Part shown: piece by piece, positions 1-11,146 of the stretch
Position numbering within the stretch: position 1 is the stretch's first letter
Layout of the letters: each line of letters starts with the position of its first letter
NCBI RefSeq assembly: GCF_024323335.1
Contig: NC_066581.1
Coordinates: forward strand, 433,026,136-433,090,135
Source: Lathyrus oleraceus
Lineage: Eukaryota > Streptophyta > Magnoliopsida > Fabales > Fabaceae
Length of the DNA stretch: 64,000 bases
Direction of reading: 5' to 3'
Made by a program: the position numbers and the translations under genes
The notes under the pieces: generated by a model
What the model saw: the letters and a program-made list of their open reading frames with translations, nothing else
What the model was told of the DNA's origin: nothing
Database searches by the model: none

Positions 1-2805
1 CATGACTTGGAAATTGATGGGGAATACATGTGGTCCAATCTGTATTGGTAACTCTACCTCCCCAACTACTGTCCTTCGAGAGCCATCAAAGGCTTTCACC
101 ACAAGCGCACTAGGTTTCAACTCCGAACCTTGATAAGACAATTTAGCGAGTGCCCTCTTTGGTAGAACATTGAGGGATGATCCAGTGTCCACTAAAACTC
201 TAGCCAGAGCATCTTCTTGACATTTTATGGACACGTGCAAGGCGCGGTTGTGATTCTTCCCCTCCTTGGGCAGCTCTTCATTACTGAAGCTCAGAGTGTT
301 ACAGGCTGTGATATTGGCGACCACTCCATCGAATTGGCCAACCGTTATATCCTGGGTAACGTGAGCCTGAGCAAGCACTTTTAGCAGAGCCTCCCTATGA
401 GCTTCGGAATTCAGAAGCAAAGACAAGATAGATATTTTTGATGGCGTTTGATGTAACTGATCAACTATCTTATAGTCAGATTTCTTTATTATTCTTAGGA
501 ACTCACTTGCTTCATCTGTTTGCACAATCGGCTGTGCCCCTCCACGTTCTGGGGTAGGATTTACATTTGCAGCTCCCCTTGTTGGCTCTTGAGGGTTGAC
601 ATCAAAATTGGGGGTATAAATCCGACCACTACGGGTCATCCTGCTTGTTCCTGCGATATTGGTGATGTCGGCGTCAACATTCTCCACACCTTTCTTACTT
701 TCAGCGGCCTCAGGTTTTCCATCCACCACTCCATCTACCATTGTTATGCCGTACTTCCAGGGTACTGCCTTGGTACTCTCAAAAGGAAATGGTGTAGGCA
801 TGCTAACTACCACAGGTGATGGGTGAACAACGTCCCTCCTGTGATAAGTCACCTCAAATGTTTCTGGTATGTTAAAAACAGGCTCAATGACCGAAATTTC
901 CTCATTAATTGTCGGTCCAGAAATTTGTAAAACACCTTGATTCATCAAATTCTGAATATCCTTTTGTACTACTTTACATCCCTTCGGCTGAATGGCACAT
1001 TCTTCACAGCTATCGTGACAAGTATCAATCAATCTAGCCCTCACCAATCCTGCATGAAGCGCTAGCAATGGAGTTTTGACGTCTTCCACATTCCTGATTA
1101 CACACATATCAGAAGCATCTTCGACGGCATTAACATCACCATGTGCTGGCAAAGGGTTGTTCTTGACATTGGGTCCGACGTCTCGAAAGGACAGAATCTT
1201 CTTTTCAACCAGGTCTCGCACAATATGCTTTAAAGCATAACATCCTTCTAAATCGTGTCCAGGGGCACCCCCATGGAAAGGACAATGAGCATCTGGATTG
1301 TACCATGGAGGTAAAGGATTTGGTGGAGGACCCAAAGATCTGGGCGTCACTAACCCTTTCTGTAGCAATGATGGGTACAATTCAGTGTATGTCATAGGGA
1401 TTGAAGCAAACGGAACTCTACTTCTTGGCACCCTATTTTGATTTTGAGGATTTTGCGGACGAGGAGCCTGTGCCCTCGGCTGTTGATAAGCAGATGGCGC
1501 GGGCGCTTGCTGATATATCGGCGCTTGTTGAGCAGGAACAGGTTGATAAACTGAAGCTTGTGGTTGGTTAAAATTCGGTGTGACAGCTGCCACATACGGT
1601 TGTTGAACGTATTGTATTGGATAAATTGGTTGTTGTTGAGAAAATTGGTGTGGTTTCTTCCATGACTGACTCCTTCTTTGGCTGGTTGACACTGCATTCG
1701 TATCCCCCTCCTTCTTCCTTTGAAACCCTCCAGGAAACTTTTTGGCATTACTGCCAGATGTTTCAGAGATAGTCGTCATCTTTCCATTCTTTAATCCAAG
1801 TTCGACCTTTATGCCTACAGCGACCAGGTCGGAGAAACTTGCAGATACGCTACTTACCATTCTTTCATAGAACACAGGTTTAACTGTATCCATGAACCAA
1901 TCCGCTAATTCCTTCTCAGCCAGAGGTGGTTCGACTTGCGAGGCCACTTCCCTCCATCGTTGCGCATACTCCTTAAAAGACTCCTTATCTTTCTGGGACA
2001 TGCTGAGCAGTTGTCTCCTATCTGGGGCCATATCCATGTTATACTTGTAGTGTTGGATGAAGGCATCAGATAAGTCCTGGAAACAACGAATCCTACTCTG
2101 ATCCAGGCTTAGGTACCACTTGGAGGGAGCACCCCTCAGGCTATCCTGGAAGCAATGTATCATGAGCTTGTCATCCTCCACATGTGCGGCCATTTTTCGA
2201 TAGTACATAATGAGGTGACTCTTAGGACACGAGTGGCCCTCGTACTTATCGAAATCAGGGGTCTTGAACTTCGCAGGAATCACAAGACCAGATACCAAGC
2301 ACATCTCCTTAGCGGTAGCACCAAAAACTTGGTCACCTTCCATAGCCCTCAATCTCTTCTCAAGCAGCTGGTAGTTCTCCTTCATCCCTCTTAGGTCCTC
2401 CTGCCTTTCCTCATCTTCATCTGAAAAGTCTGGGGCGTGTTGTTGGTCCTCAAAGTAGGGTTGCACGTGTGCACGAACGAGAGGAGGTGCGAACGTGTGA
2501 ACCACCGGATGGTTTTCATTGATGGTCGGTAAAGGAGCTGTCTGCTGAGCAGATGGTGCAAAACCAGGGGCACCTTCAACTGCAGGAGTGAAACCAGGAG
2601 GTAAACCATAGGTGGGCCAGGTTGTTGGTACCGCCCGCGCAGGTTGGGGTTCAATCGTTGGACCTGCGATTTCAGAAACAACCGTGGTTTGGGTGTCTAG
2701 CTTTGCCCTGATGACCTGTAATATCTCCATGACCTGCCCCATGTTTCCACGCAGGTCTTCGAGCTCTGAGCTCACTCGCTCCAATTCATGCTCTTGATCT
2801 GCCAT
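1..2805 (-). CDS. Ogre-like gag-pro polyprotein of element E (runs off left edge)
   Basis: The frame is open for 935 codons from the ATG at 2803-2805 to the window edge. The start was chosen because it lies at the same place, just after the spacer behind ORF1, as the gag start of the plus-strand elements. The N-terminus is a short coiled coil, followed by a Pro/Ala/Gln-rich stretch and the retrotransposon gag core (motifs FQDSLRGAPSKWY and KEYAQRWREV). A Gln/Pro-rich linker and a variant zinc knuckle of the form C-x2-H-x5-H-x4-C follow. Near the edge is the aspartic protease active site VDTGSS (175-192), with the catalytic Asp present. Gag packages element RNA and the protease matures the polyprotein. 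I saw no stop or frameshift, unlike A, B and C. E is clearly diverged from those elements and forms a separate subfamily. Confidence 0.85.
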   Translation of the reverse strand, partial: MADQEHELERVSSELEDLRGNMGQVMEILQVIRAKLDTQTTVVSEIAGPTIEPQPARAVPTTWPTYGLPPGFTPAVEGAPGFAPSAQQTAPLPTINENHPVVHTFAPPLVRAHVQPYFEDQQHAPDFSDEDEERQEDLRGMKENYQLLEKRLRAMEGDQVFGATAKEMCLVSGLVIPAKFKTPDFDKYEGHSCPKSHLIMYYRKMAAHVEDDKLMIHCFQDSLRGAPSKWYLSLDQSRIRCFQDLSDAFIQHYKYNMDMAPDRRQLLSMSQKDKESFKEYAQRWREVASQVEPPLAEKELADWFMDTVKPVFYERMVSSVSASFSDLVAVGIKVELGLKNGKMTTISETSGSNAKKFPGGFQRKKEGDTNAVSTSQRRSQSWKKPHQFSQQQPIYPIQYVQQPYVAAVTPNFNQPQASVYQPVPAQQAPIYQQAPAPSAYQQPRAQAPRPQNPQNQNRVPRSRVPFASIPMTYTELYPSLLQKGLVTPRSLGPPPNPLPPWYNPDAHCPFHGGAPGHDLEGCYALKHIVRDLVEKKILSFRDVGPNVKNNPLPAHGDVNAVEDASDMCVIRNVEDVKTPLLALHAGLVRARLIDTCHDSCEECAIQPKGCKVVQKDIQNLMNQGVLQISGPTINEEISVIEPVFNIPETFEVTYHRRDVVHPSPVVVSMPTPFPFESTKAVPWKYGITMVDGVVDGKPEAAESKKGVENVDADITNIAGTSRMTRSGRIYTPNFDVNPQEPTRGAANVNPTPERGGAQPIVQTDEASEFLRIIKKSDYKIVDQLHQTPSKISILSLLLNSEAHREALLKVLAQAHVTQDITVGQFDGVVANITACNTLSFSNEELPKEGKNHNRALHVSIKCQEDALARVLVDTGSSLNVLPKRALAKLSYQGSELKPSALVVKAFDGSRRTVVGEVELPIQIGPHVFPINFQVM

Positions 2806-3088
2806 CCTTTGACGAGCTCGGGCACGAGTATTGTATTGGTGTTGAAAATTCAGCGTGAAACTGGAGGAAGAAAGGACAGGATGAGACTCTGTTTTGAAAA
2901 ATGCATGAATGCATGTATGGATGCATTTTGTTTGCAAAACTCTTGGTTGGTTTCAATCATTCATTTCAAAATGTCACAACACTTGTTTGCAAATATTTAA
3001 AATAATAAGGCAATGAAACACAATAAAACGAATCTCAAAAGCGATTTTTCATTAATCTCATATTCAAGTTCAAATACAAACAACGTGC

Positions 3089-5047
3089 TCATGGTTTATG
3101 GGCTTTCCGAACCGTAGCAAGGTCGGTAGTTAACCCTTCTAACATTGCCTTACAAAACTTAATGAAATTATAGACTTGATGCGGTGTGTTCTCTGGACAC
3201 ATGCACCAATCAGCTTCTTGCAGCTTCTCAGGTAGCTCACGCATGATGGAACTCGCAAATCCGGACAGCTTCAAAAATTTGCTCTTCCACTCAGTGTAGA
3301 GCCCTTGGAGATCTTGGATAATGCGCACATCTTCAGCCTTAGTCGCCTCTATGTCCCTATAGAGGTTCCTCCAATATCTGCATTCATTCAGTAACACCAT
3401 ATAGGCAGCATCTTGATCCCCACCTTCAAGTGCCTGGATTCTAGCGTCGGCTCGATCCAAATGATGTTTCAATCGTGTGCACACTCTCTCTGACTCTTCG
3501 GTCTTCAGCTTCTCACGTTCCAGAGCATCCTTGTACTTCTGAATTGTATTCTCCAATTCACGAGTACGAATCTCAGAAATCAACCGTGCTTCCCTTTTCA
3601 TCTCAAGGGTCAGCTCCAAAGTCTTGTTGAGCTTTTGAATCCGGAGTAAAGCTCTATCCAACTCCTCTTCCTTTGATTTGAACACAGATTTAGTGCTAAA
3701 GAGCGCTTGTCCAAACTTTTCTCTCCTGGCTTCAGACTCTCTAGCTCTTTTGTTGGAGACTTCAAGCTCTTTGTCCTTCTTTTGTTGATCGTCTTTCAAG
3801 TTCCCATTCTCCACCGAAACTCGGCCAAGCCTAATTCTCAAATCAGCATTTTCCAATTCCAACTCCTTGATACGGTTGTTGAGCTTCTCCACATCTTCAG
3901 GTAATATGGGCTCTGGCTCAGGAATCACTGGGTAGATAGAAGGAACAAATGGATACGGGAGTTTAATCATCTGAACCCTCTCTCTAACCCAACAAGTGTA
4001 AGGCTCTTGGGCAATGACATTTCTCTTACCCAACTCCTTACCCTTTCTGATGACTGCTTGCCAAGACCTCTTGATCTTTTTCACCATGGGATGAACCATT
4101 TCAACACCATGCAAGATGAAAGGCTCTAGAGCTTCAACTTTTGGAGGGCCATTCATAGGGTACCCATGCTGCCTTAGAGATAACATGGGGTTATAGTTGA
4201 TGCAACCCTTGGTTCCTATCAACGGCACATTGGGGAAGTCTCCAATGCTGACAATCACATTCTCGGTTTCCCAATCTCTGATATACCATTTAACATGACT
4301 GGAGGTGAGGGAGGCTAACTTCTGGAAAGGCTTGAGTTCCTTGGAGACAAAAGGACCTTCTTCAGGCATGTGGGATCTGAACCAAGCATGTAACAACTGT
4401 GCACAACACAAGATGATTCCTCCCTTCCTCTCATGACGATCATGGAGAGTGTAGTAGAGATCTGCCAAGAGGAACGGTACAGGGTTACCAGAGAAGAAAA
4501 TTCTCACCGCCAGGTGGTCCACAAAATGGTCAATATTTGGGAAGAGGACTATCCCATATACCAACACGGCTAACACAGCATAAAAGGCTTCCCAATTCCC
4601 TTCTTTTTCCATCTTCTTGGCCTGATCTTCCAAGAACTTCCTAGAGAAACCACTGAAAGGTCCTTTCACATCCCAATTATCCACTACTTCGGAAACTTTC
4701 AGACCCAACGCTGAAGCTATTCTCTCGGGAGGGATATCTTCATCGAGCTTAGGAAATGGGTTATGGTCCTTCAAGTTCCGGCCTATGATCCTCTCAACTT
4801 CCTCCAAGGTAGGAGCCAACTGGAAGTCAGAAAATGTGAAACAACGGAGAGGTGGATCATAGAACTGAGCGATAGTCACTGCGGTCATCATGTCCATCTT
4901 CTCATTTAGGATGTCAAGAATTCTTCCATAGTTTTGCACGAAGCTGTTGAGTTTGAGGGGTGTTACTTTAGCACTCAACTTCTGTAGGCTGGTAAGGTCC
5001 ACGTTCTTGTATTTGAACTGAAAAGTAACCCTTCTCTCAGGATTCAT
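3089..5047 (-). CDS. Ogre ORF1 protein (DUF7745 / plant mobile domain-like), intact
   Basis: This is an uninterrupted 652-codon frame between the PBS and gag, the position of the extra ORF1 that sets Ogre elements apart. Residues about 25-370 match the ORF1 proteins of elements A-D by eye (shared motifs AQFYDPPLRCFTFSDFQL, LFPNIDHFVD, NVPLIGTKGCINYNPML) and resemble the DUF7745 / plant mobile domain family. Residues about 385-550 are rich in Glu, Lys, Leu and Arg with heptad character, suggesting a long coiled coil. The A-D versions are about 480 residues and have only a short coil, so E's protein is about 170 residues longer. Family function is unknown; a role in the particle or in RNA handling is a guess. 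The ATG lies just inside the stem-loop-rich leader. No signal peptide or membrane segment is visible. Confidence 0.85.
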   Translation of the reverse strand: MNPERRVTFQFKYKNVDLTSLQKLSAKVTPLKLNSFVQNYGRILDILNEKMDMMTAVTIAQFYDPPLRCFTFSDFQLAPTLEEVERIIGRNLKDHNPFPKLDEDIPPERIASALGLKVSEVVDNWDVKGPFSGFSRKFLEDQAKKMEKEGNWEAFYAVLAVLVYGIVLFPNIDHFVDHLAVRIFFSGNPVPFLLADLYYTLHDRHERKGGIILCCAQLLHAWFRSHMPEEGPFVSKELKPFQKLASLTSSHVKWYIRDWETENVIVSIGDFPNVPLIGTKGCINYNPMLSLRQHGYPMNGPPKVEALEPFILHGVEMVHPMVKKIKRSWQAVIRKGKELGKRNVIAQEPYTCWVRERVQMIKLPYPFVPSIYPVIPEPEPILPEDVEKLNNRIKELELENADLRIRLGRVSVENGNLKDDQQKKDKELEVSNKRARESEARREKFGQALFSTKSVFKSKEEELDRALLRIQKLNKTLELTLEMKREARLISEIRTRELENTIQKYKDALEREKLKTEESERVCTRLKHHLDRADARIQALEGGDQDAAYMVLLNECRYWRNLYRDIEATKAEDVRIIQDLQGLYTEWKSKFLKLSGFASSIMRELPEKLQEADWCMCPENTPHQVYNFIKFCKAMLEGLTTDLATVRKAHKP

Positions 5048-5990
5048 CTCGCTAACAAGTCTTGGATTCCTGAAATAATGCGAAACAACTAAGAGTTTTG
5101 CTTTTTATGCATATGCAATGAATGAATGGATGCAATGCCTTTTTTTATTTTTTTATTTTTTTTTGGATAGGTTCAACGGTTCGAGGTATGGATAAATTTG
5201 ATTGCTTTCCAAAACGGGGTTCTCACCGGGTATGATCTAGGGCTTTGTTACAAAGGATCCCCAGAGTCATTGATTCACAAGACTGTTTGACGCTTACGGG
5301 AAATACTTCCCGGTCGTCAACTCCATCAAGGGAATCTATTCTGGGTGAGGTTCTCGTACCGACTCTTACGAAGCATACACCTCGCGAGTCCGTACTACGT
5401 AACCATCGACTGGGTTCTAGACAGGGTACTCAGAGTCCTGGATTCAAAAGACTGTTTGACGCTTACGGAAAATACTTTCCGGTCATCAACTCCATCTAGG
5501 GAATCTATTCTGAGCGAGGTTCTCGTATCGATTCTTACGAAGCATACACCTCGGGAATCCATACTACGCAACCATCATTTCTAGTCGGCCAAAGGTTTAA
5601 TGTTCTAAAAGGTTCTTAGAGTCATTGACCCCTTTGAAACATCGCCGCTTACGAGGTATACACCTCGGGCGACAATATTTGCAAAAGGATCTACTCTAAG
5701 TGAGGTTCTCGTACCGACTCTTACGAAGTATACACCTCGGGAGTCCGTACTACTCAACCATCGTCCTATCTTATGTTTTTTCACTCTAGACTCGGGTGTA
5801 GAGTCTTTCCCACATGGTTTGCAATCAAATATCAATACCCAACACATTGGAACCAATATACAACAAATATACCAATATAAAGATAATAGAAAGCAATAAA
5901 TAAGGAAAAGCCACACAATTAAACAAACAAAGGCACACAGACGTCCTAACTAGGCTTGACTCGCTTAAGGATTTGTCTTCCCCAGCAGCT
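5048..5990 (-). repeat. Leader of element E: tandem stem-loop repeats between PBS and ORF1
   Basis: This is non-coding sequence between the PBS and the ORF1 ATG. It contains a repeat of about 180 bp at 5270-5400 and 5450-5575, with a shorter relative at 5625-5755. Each unit has a compact hairpin with the loop ATAC on the plus strand (GTAT in the element's sense). Arms differ between units yet stay complementary: CGGGAA/TTCCCG at 5297-5312, CGGAAA/TTTCCG at 5466-5481, CGAGGT/ACCTCG at 5652-5667. The stretch 5135-5165 is T-rich next to the ORF1 start. Confidence 0.75.
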
Positions 5991-6008
5991 TCCCCAGCAG
6001 AGTCGCCA
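5991..6008 (-). promoter_or_regulatory. Primer binding site of element E (tRNA-Arg)
   Basis: On the minus strand this reads TGGCGACTCTGCTGGGGA, the complement of the 3' end of a plant tRNA-Arg including CCA, as known for Ogre. It lies 2 nt from the LTR end at 6011. The 10 bases TCCCCAGCAG are repeated directly beside it at 5979-5988. Confidence 0.88.
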
Positions 6009-6083
6009 TCTGTCGCACCTCGAAAAATTGGGGATACGACTACAAAGCGAAACGCGATCGCACGCTCGCAATGATGGACTGAA

Positions 6084-6094
6084 CAGAGTCGCCA
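6084..6094 (-). promoter_or_regulatory. Second PBS-like 11-mer inside the E LTR
   Basis: The minus strand reads TGGCGACTCTG, identical to the first 11 bases of the PBS. It sits 6 nt after an AATAAA and about 75 bp before the LTR end. The same arrangement occurs in A, C and D. Confidence 0.6.
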
Positions 6095-6747
6095 CCGAAC
6101 TTTATTTATTCCTAAAAAGGAAAGGGGAAATATCGATAAAACCCAAGACAAAAGAAAGGATAAGATATGGTCATTGCAACCAATATCAGGGTTCGGGAGT
6201 CGATTACGCAAGGGGAAGGTATTAGCACCCCTCACGTCCGTTGTACTCAACGGGAACCATTAGGTCAGTTGTGTGCGTTAATATTAGTTTGAAATGATAG
6301 GCTTTTCGAATTATTAGGTGGGAAAGAAAGAAAAGATGAGAAGAAATGTTTTTGGATATTTTAACGAAGGACTAAACCTAAGTTTTTTATTAGTGGGCCT
6401 GACAAGATTTATAAATCCTGCTCCTACGTATCTCAAAAGAGAAATCAAGGCTTACGTAGTTCTGGGTAGAAAAATGTTTGTTTGTTGGTCGATTTTAGTG
6501 AAAGCTATATTGTATTAATCGACAAAAACATCGTTTTACCCAAAACAGATGAGGAGTGGACGCGTACCACACATCGAACGGATTTATAAATCTACATTCG
6601 GAAAAGCGTCATTTATCTCTACTCAACAATCGTGGCCGAAACATTGTTTTGTATCTCTTAAGACAATATATCTTTCATTTTAAAAGGTTTTTGATTAGTC
6701 GCACGGCGGCGAGAAAAAGGGTTTGATTGGTTGGATGTATTTTGGGT

Positions 6748-7420
6748 GATGGCGAGAACTTGGATGAGCGAGATATACATCTCGAATCCTAGCCTCAGGA
6801 GTGCACGGTATACACCATGTTCCATTTCCATCTTTATTGAAAAAATGTTAAGGTAGGAATTAGGTGTTTTGAATTTGATTGAGAAAGGGTTTGACGAAAC
6901 CGCATTGACAATTTTAGACGATGGCGAGAGTTAAGATTGGCGAGGCATACGTCTCGAATCTTAACCTCAGGAGTGCATGGTATACACCATGTTCCATTTC
7001 CACCTTTATTGAAAGAGTCTTAAATAAGATTTAAGTATCTTAGATTTGATTGAGAAAAAGGTTTGACGAAACCACATTGACGATTTTAGACGATGGCGAG
7101 AGTTAAGATTGGCGAGGCATACGTCTCGAATCTTAACCTCAGGAGTGCATGGCATACACCATGTTCCATTTCCACCTTTATTGAAAGAGTGTTTAAGTAA
7201 GAATTAGGTGTTTTGAGTTTGTTGTGAAAATGACTTGACCTAGATCAAGTATTGATGGACGTTTAAAAGAAATTTGGATAAGTGTTTGAGAGAAAAAAGT
7301 GGGTAAATTTGGATGATGGCGAGAGTTAAGATTGGCGAGGCATACGTCTCGAATCTTAACCTCAGGAGTGCGCGGTATACACCACGTTCCATTTCCATCT
7401 TTATTGAAAAGGTCTTGAAT
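6748..7420 (-). repeat. Tandem repeats of 172 bp (four copies, the last spaced 223 bp) in the E LTR
   Basis: Copies begin with GATGGCGAGA at 6748, 6920, 7092 and 7315. Each holds two hairpins with the plus-strand loop ATAC: a long one (CGAGAT/ATCTCG at 6769-6784 in copy 1; GTTAAGATT/AATCTTAAC with inner CGAGGC/GTCTCG at 6930-6965 in copy 2) and a short one (CATGGT/ACCATG at 6976-6991). The arms vary between copies. Confidence 0.8.
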
Positions 7421-8109
7421 ATGAATTAATATTTTTTGAGTTTTTATTATGAAAAATGACTTGACGTTGGATCAAGCATTTGATGAAGTTTTGAGATGGG
7501 ATGGAATAGGAGGGAGAAATGAGTTGCTTTGTTTATTGAGAAAATGCTCGACGTTGGATCGAGTCTTTATTTTTGTATTTTTTGAAATTGTCGATTTTAT
7601 TCTTATATTAGTATCTAATTAAACAACCAAACAATAAAAGAAATAAAAACTACAAAATTATTACACATTGGGGGAGTGGGGTACATTTGTCAAATGGGGA
7701 TTAAAAAATCACGAAATAATTAAATCGGAACCAACAAATAATGCATGAGTGTCAGTGCAAGAGAACCGGCTCATTGTAAGAAAGCCCAAGAGTAAGCTAT
7801 GTGAGGTTGATGGCGATGCTTAAAAAGCAATCGACTTACACGGGTTTGAAAATGGGCTCGATATTAGATCGAGAAAAGTATGATTTTTTTTGTTTTTTTA
7901 AAAATGGTTTTGCATGATATGATGAAATTAAATAAGGAAGCAGGGACATAAAAAAATATTACAGGAAACAAAATACTAAAAAAACAAAATAATAATAAAA
8001 TATAAAATCTAAAAAGAAATGAAATACTAGCAAAAAAAAATACTAAAGAAAAATGAAATACTGAAAAAAAGTTAAAAAGTACTAAAATGCTATTTACGAG
8101 TATCAAACC

Positions 8110-9394
8110 CACTCCTCTTGAGACTATGACACTACCCTTTCTCCACTAAGCTATTTAACAACCAACTGTTATTTTAACACTAACCTAAATATATAAACTA
8201 CAATAAATTAAAAAAGAAGGATTAAAATAAAAACTAAAATAGAAGAAAACTATTGGCCTACTGGTAATTAAACCCAGCCGCATGGCTGTTGGGTTTACCA
8301 AGAGGAATAAATTGGAAACCTAAAACCTTCATCAATTAACTAAGGAATCTTTTTTTATAATGCTTTTTTTTAAAAAACTACTTATTCTATTAATAAAAAA
8401 GAAAAAAAAGACAATAAAGAAAGGAAAAAAACAAAAACGGATCTGTCTCTCTCACAAAGCTCGCTCTTCTCTCCCTCGCGATGCTCTCTCTCCGTCTCAC
8501 TCCCTAACGACTACTCTCTCTTCGTCTCACTCTCTCTCACCAAAAAAAAAACCTCTCACAATGCCTTTCCCTCGCTCACATCGCTCACTCTCCGTCTCAC
8601 TCTCACACGAAGCTTCTCTCGCTACATCGCTTACTCTCCGAACCGTCTCAAACTCAAACAGTCAGACACGAAATAGAAAGAGGGAGCTAACCTTCTTCAG
8701 GTAACAAAATCGACTCTCTTTGCTTCCTTCAATCGGTTTTTGCTTTTTGATTGATTTTTCGATTTAGGGTTTTCTGCCGTTTTTTCTTTCTTTCTCATTC
8801 GCTTCCTTTTATGCTTGCAAATTAGGGTTTCGGTTGGTGTAACTGGTGTCCAAAGGAGAAAGCTTTCAGAAGCGCTTTTGGATGCTCAGAAGTGCTTTTC
8901 CTATCTGATGATGGATTTCGAAAAGGTAATTTTGAACATATGCTTTTTCTGATAGCTTTTGTCCCAATTCCAAATTGGGAACTTTCTTGAATTTTCACGC
9001 TTTACTGAGTTAACTGTGTTTTTTTTTACTGCAGCATCGCTATTTGAAGTAGACTTGTCAATTCACTGTTGAAGGTTCAAGCTTTCACGACAGGCCGAAG
9101 TTCGAATCCACCATGAAACGAGTCACCAACCTAACGACCACTTCTCACAAGTAAGAACCATCCTGAATTTGTTTAAAACGCCGGTTTTTACTCAGACCAC
9201 AACCTTCTCCTCTGGCAGGTAAGTCCCATATCCTTAGCCGTTTGATGCACAATATGAGTACAATACGAGTGCTGTGTGAATTTCTGTGATGTGGATATAT
9301 GTTGATAATTCGTCTGTTACTCTTCAGAATTTTCTCAAATTCCAATATTTCATTCTGCTGATAGGATGCTATGAGTTTTGTCATTGCCAATATC
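8110..9394. other. No gene identified; AT-rich then CT-rich, exon/intron-like sequence
   Basis: From 8110 to 8440 the DNA is AT-rich with no usable frame. From 8440 to 8700 it is CT-rich, with a plus-strand frame reading into a GT donor-like site after CTTCTTCAG (8692-8700). Further on are T-rich intron-like stretches and AG/GT pairs (around 9033 and 9220). It looks like the 5' end of a former plant gene, but no protein domain is recognisable. Confidence 0.35.
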
Positions 9395-9760
9395 TCAGGG
9401 TCGTTCTTGTATGGCTTGGCTTCCTGTATTACAATTCTGTTTTGGCTTACTCATGGTATGTTGCAGATTGTAACCAGAAAGTTCTAAATTGAATGTTATG
9501 GTTTGGGTGTGTTTCTTGCGGGTCACAGGTTCCTCTGCAGTTGAAGAATCTTTAGCCAACTCCGTCTGAGCATTCTCTTTGATTGTCAAAACTTGTAAGT
9601 AGGCATTATCTTTTGAAGCAACCTTGGTCTTTCTCTTCTTACAAACCTCATTCTCCTTCATTTCTTTCCAACGCAGGTTTGTCAAGTTGGGAATCCTAGA
9701 AACCCACATGCAAGACAAAAGGAAATGTCGCCCTTTAGATGGAACTCGGGTAACAAACAA
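9395..9760 (-). other. Unidentified 121-codon frame, possible gene fragment
   Basis: This minus-strand frame has a Lys/Glu-rich middle (KENEVCKKRKTKVASKD) with coding-like composition. An overlapping plus-strand frame (9624-10037, 137 codons) competes with it, and neither matches a family I recognise. It lies inside the proposed E LTR, in the same orientation as E. Confidence 0.25.
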
Positions 9761-10363
9761 CTATGAAGCTCCTAGTTTCGTGTCGACAAATGGATTGCAA
9801 TTAAATAACCAGATGCTAACTTCACTTTTGCAAATGACAAACTGTAATCAAGGAGCAGTCCTAAGTCAAGAACCTGGAACTGCAACAATACGGCCAACCG
9901 ATAGCATAATTATTTGGGGATTCTTCCACAACAATTTTGAACCCAACCCCCAGCCTCAAAAGGAGAAATCCACAACAGAATTGAATGCTAAATTCCAAAG
10001 CGAATTTACAAATGAGCAACAGGAACGGCCAGAATAGAAGATAAGAGAAAAAAACTCTTTCGGACATGACTCGGGAGAACATCGGAATAAGAACCAATCC
10101 CTCTTTTGGCAGTTTTCACGTCCTCTTCACTCTCCAAGTTAATTCTTCAACCCTCTTCACCCTTCAAATTCCATCTCCCAATCCTCATTCAGCAACAAGA
10201 ATTGATTCCGTAACTTCTGCAACATGAGATCGATTCTGCAACTCTGCAAGAGCTTCACTCCGCAACCGAATCTACTGTCAAGTCAATTCGGTAAGTGTTT
10301 CTAGCTTAATTTATCTGCAAAGCATCCACTGTTTTTCCATTGATTTCACATTTCTTTTTTTTT

Positions 10364-10714
10364 TTACTTTCTACTGTAGCCATCTTCTGTTTCTCCTTTC
10401 CGATATGCACCAAATATTTGATGATGGTGATGACGCATTGGTGTTTGCATGATTTCGACCGGAAATGATTGTTGATCTTGGATTAATGGACTGTTGTGAT
10501 GCTGAAGTTTTGCAGGAACGAAGGCTGCATCAACAAAACAGTGGCTTTCCACTTGATCTGATATTACTTGTGCAGAGGCAACATAACCCATGATTAACAA
10601 CATTGGAGATTGCATTTGACCAATGCTGCTTGTCGGAACAGCGAGGCCGTCGGAATCTCCATGGTGATCAATAATCTTATTCGCTTGTGATATACAATCA
10701 GAGAGGGCTTTCAC
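10364..10714 (-). other. Unidentified 116-codon frame, possible gene fragment
   Basis: The minus-strand frame is open from 10714 and has a non-repetitive composition ending in a His/Gln-rich part (MRHHHHQ). The open frame extends upstream of the first ATG (EEVKALSD), suggesting an internal exon. Function unknown. It lies in the proposed E LTR, in sense with E and with the kinase fragment at 11147-11392. A plus-strand exon-like start (ATG at 10224, GTAAGT donor at 10291) lies next to it. Confidence 0.3.
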
Positions 10715-11146
10715 TTCTTCCGCAACCAGGTGGCTATAGAGATTTCATTTGAGTCATTAAAAGGTGTACTGAAACCATGTGTTTGGGTCAGAAAATTTAA
10801 GTGATGTAATACTTGTACTCAAACTCATCAATGCCAAGAGTATTTTTTTTAGTTTTCTGTAGTGGCAATCGAAATACAGCTCTAACCATTGTGTTATCTT
10901 TTGACATGCCTCAGTTAGAACATCTAGAGCCATGAGGTCGATGGAAGTTATCTTTTCATCCTCTTTTTTTTTATCTTCAGTCTAACAGTGTTAGGGGGCT
11001 TCACATTCCCAATGGTTTAACAAGAGATTAATTTCAATGCACCGACCGTGCAAATCGATTATACAGTTGACTTTATAACTCTTGAAGATAAACCTTTAGC
11101 CAATTAAACGAAATTAAAAGAGGATAGATGATTTAAACATTCAAGA

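Noticed and set aside
8360..8704. 114-codon plus-strand frame as a protein gene
   Set aside because: It is CT-rich with Ser/Leu/Arg-biased translation, starts in an A/T homopolymer area and has no domain; it looks like a former untranslated exon.
9100..9115. GTTCGAATCC resembling a tRNA B box
   Set aside because: No A box or cloverleaf could be placed around it.
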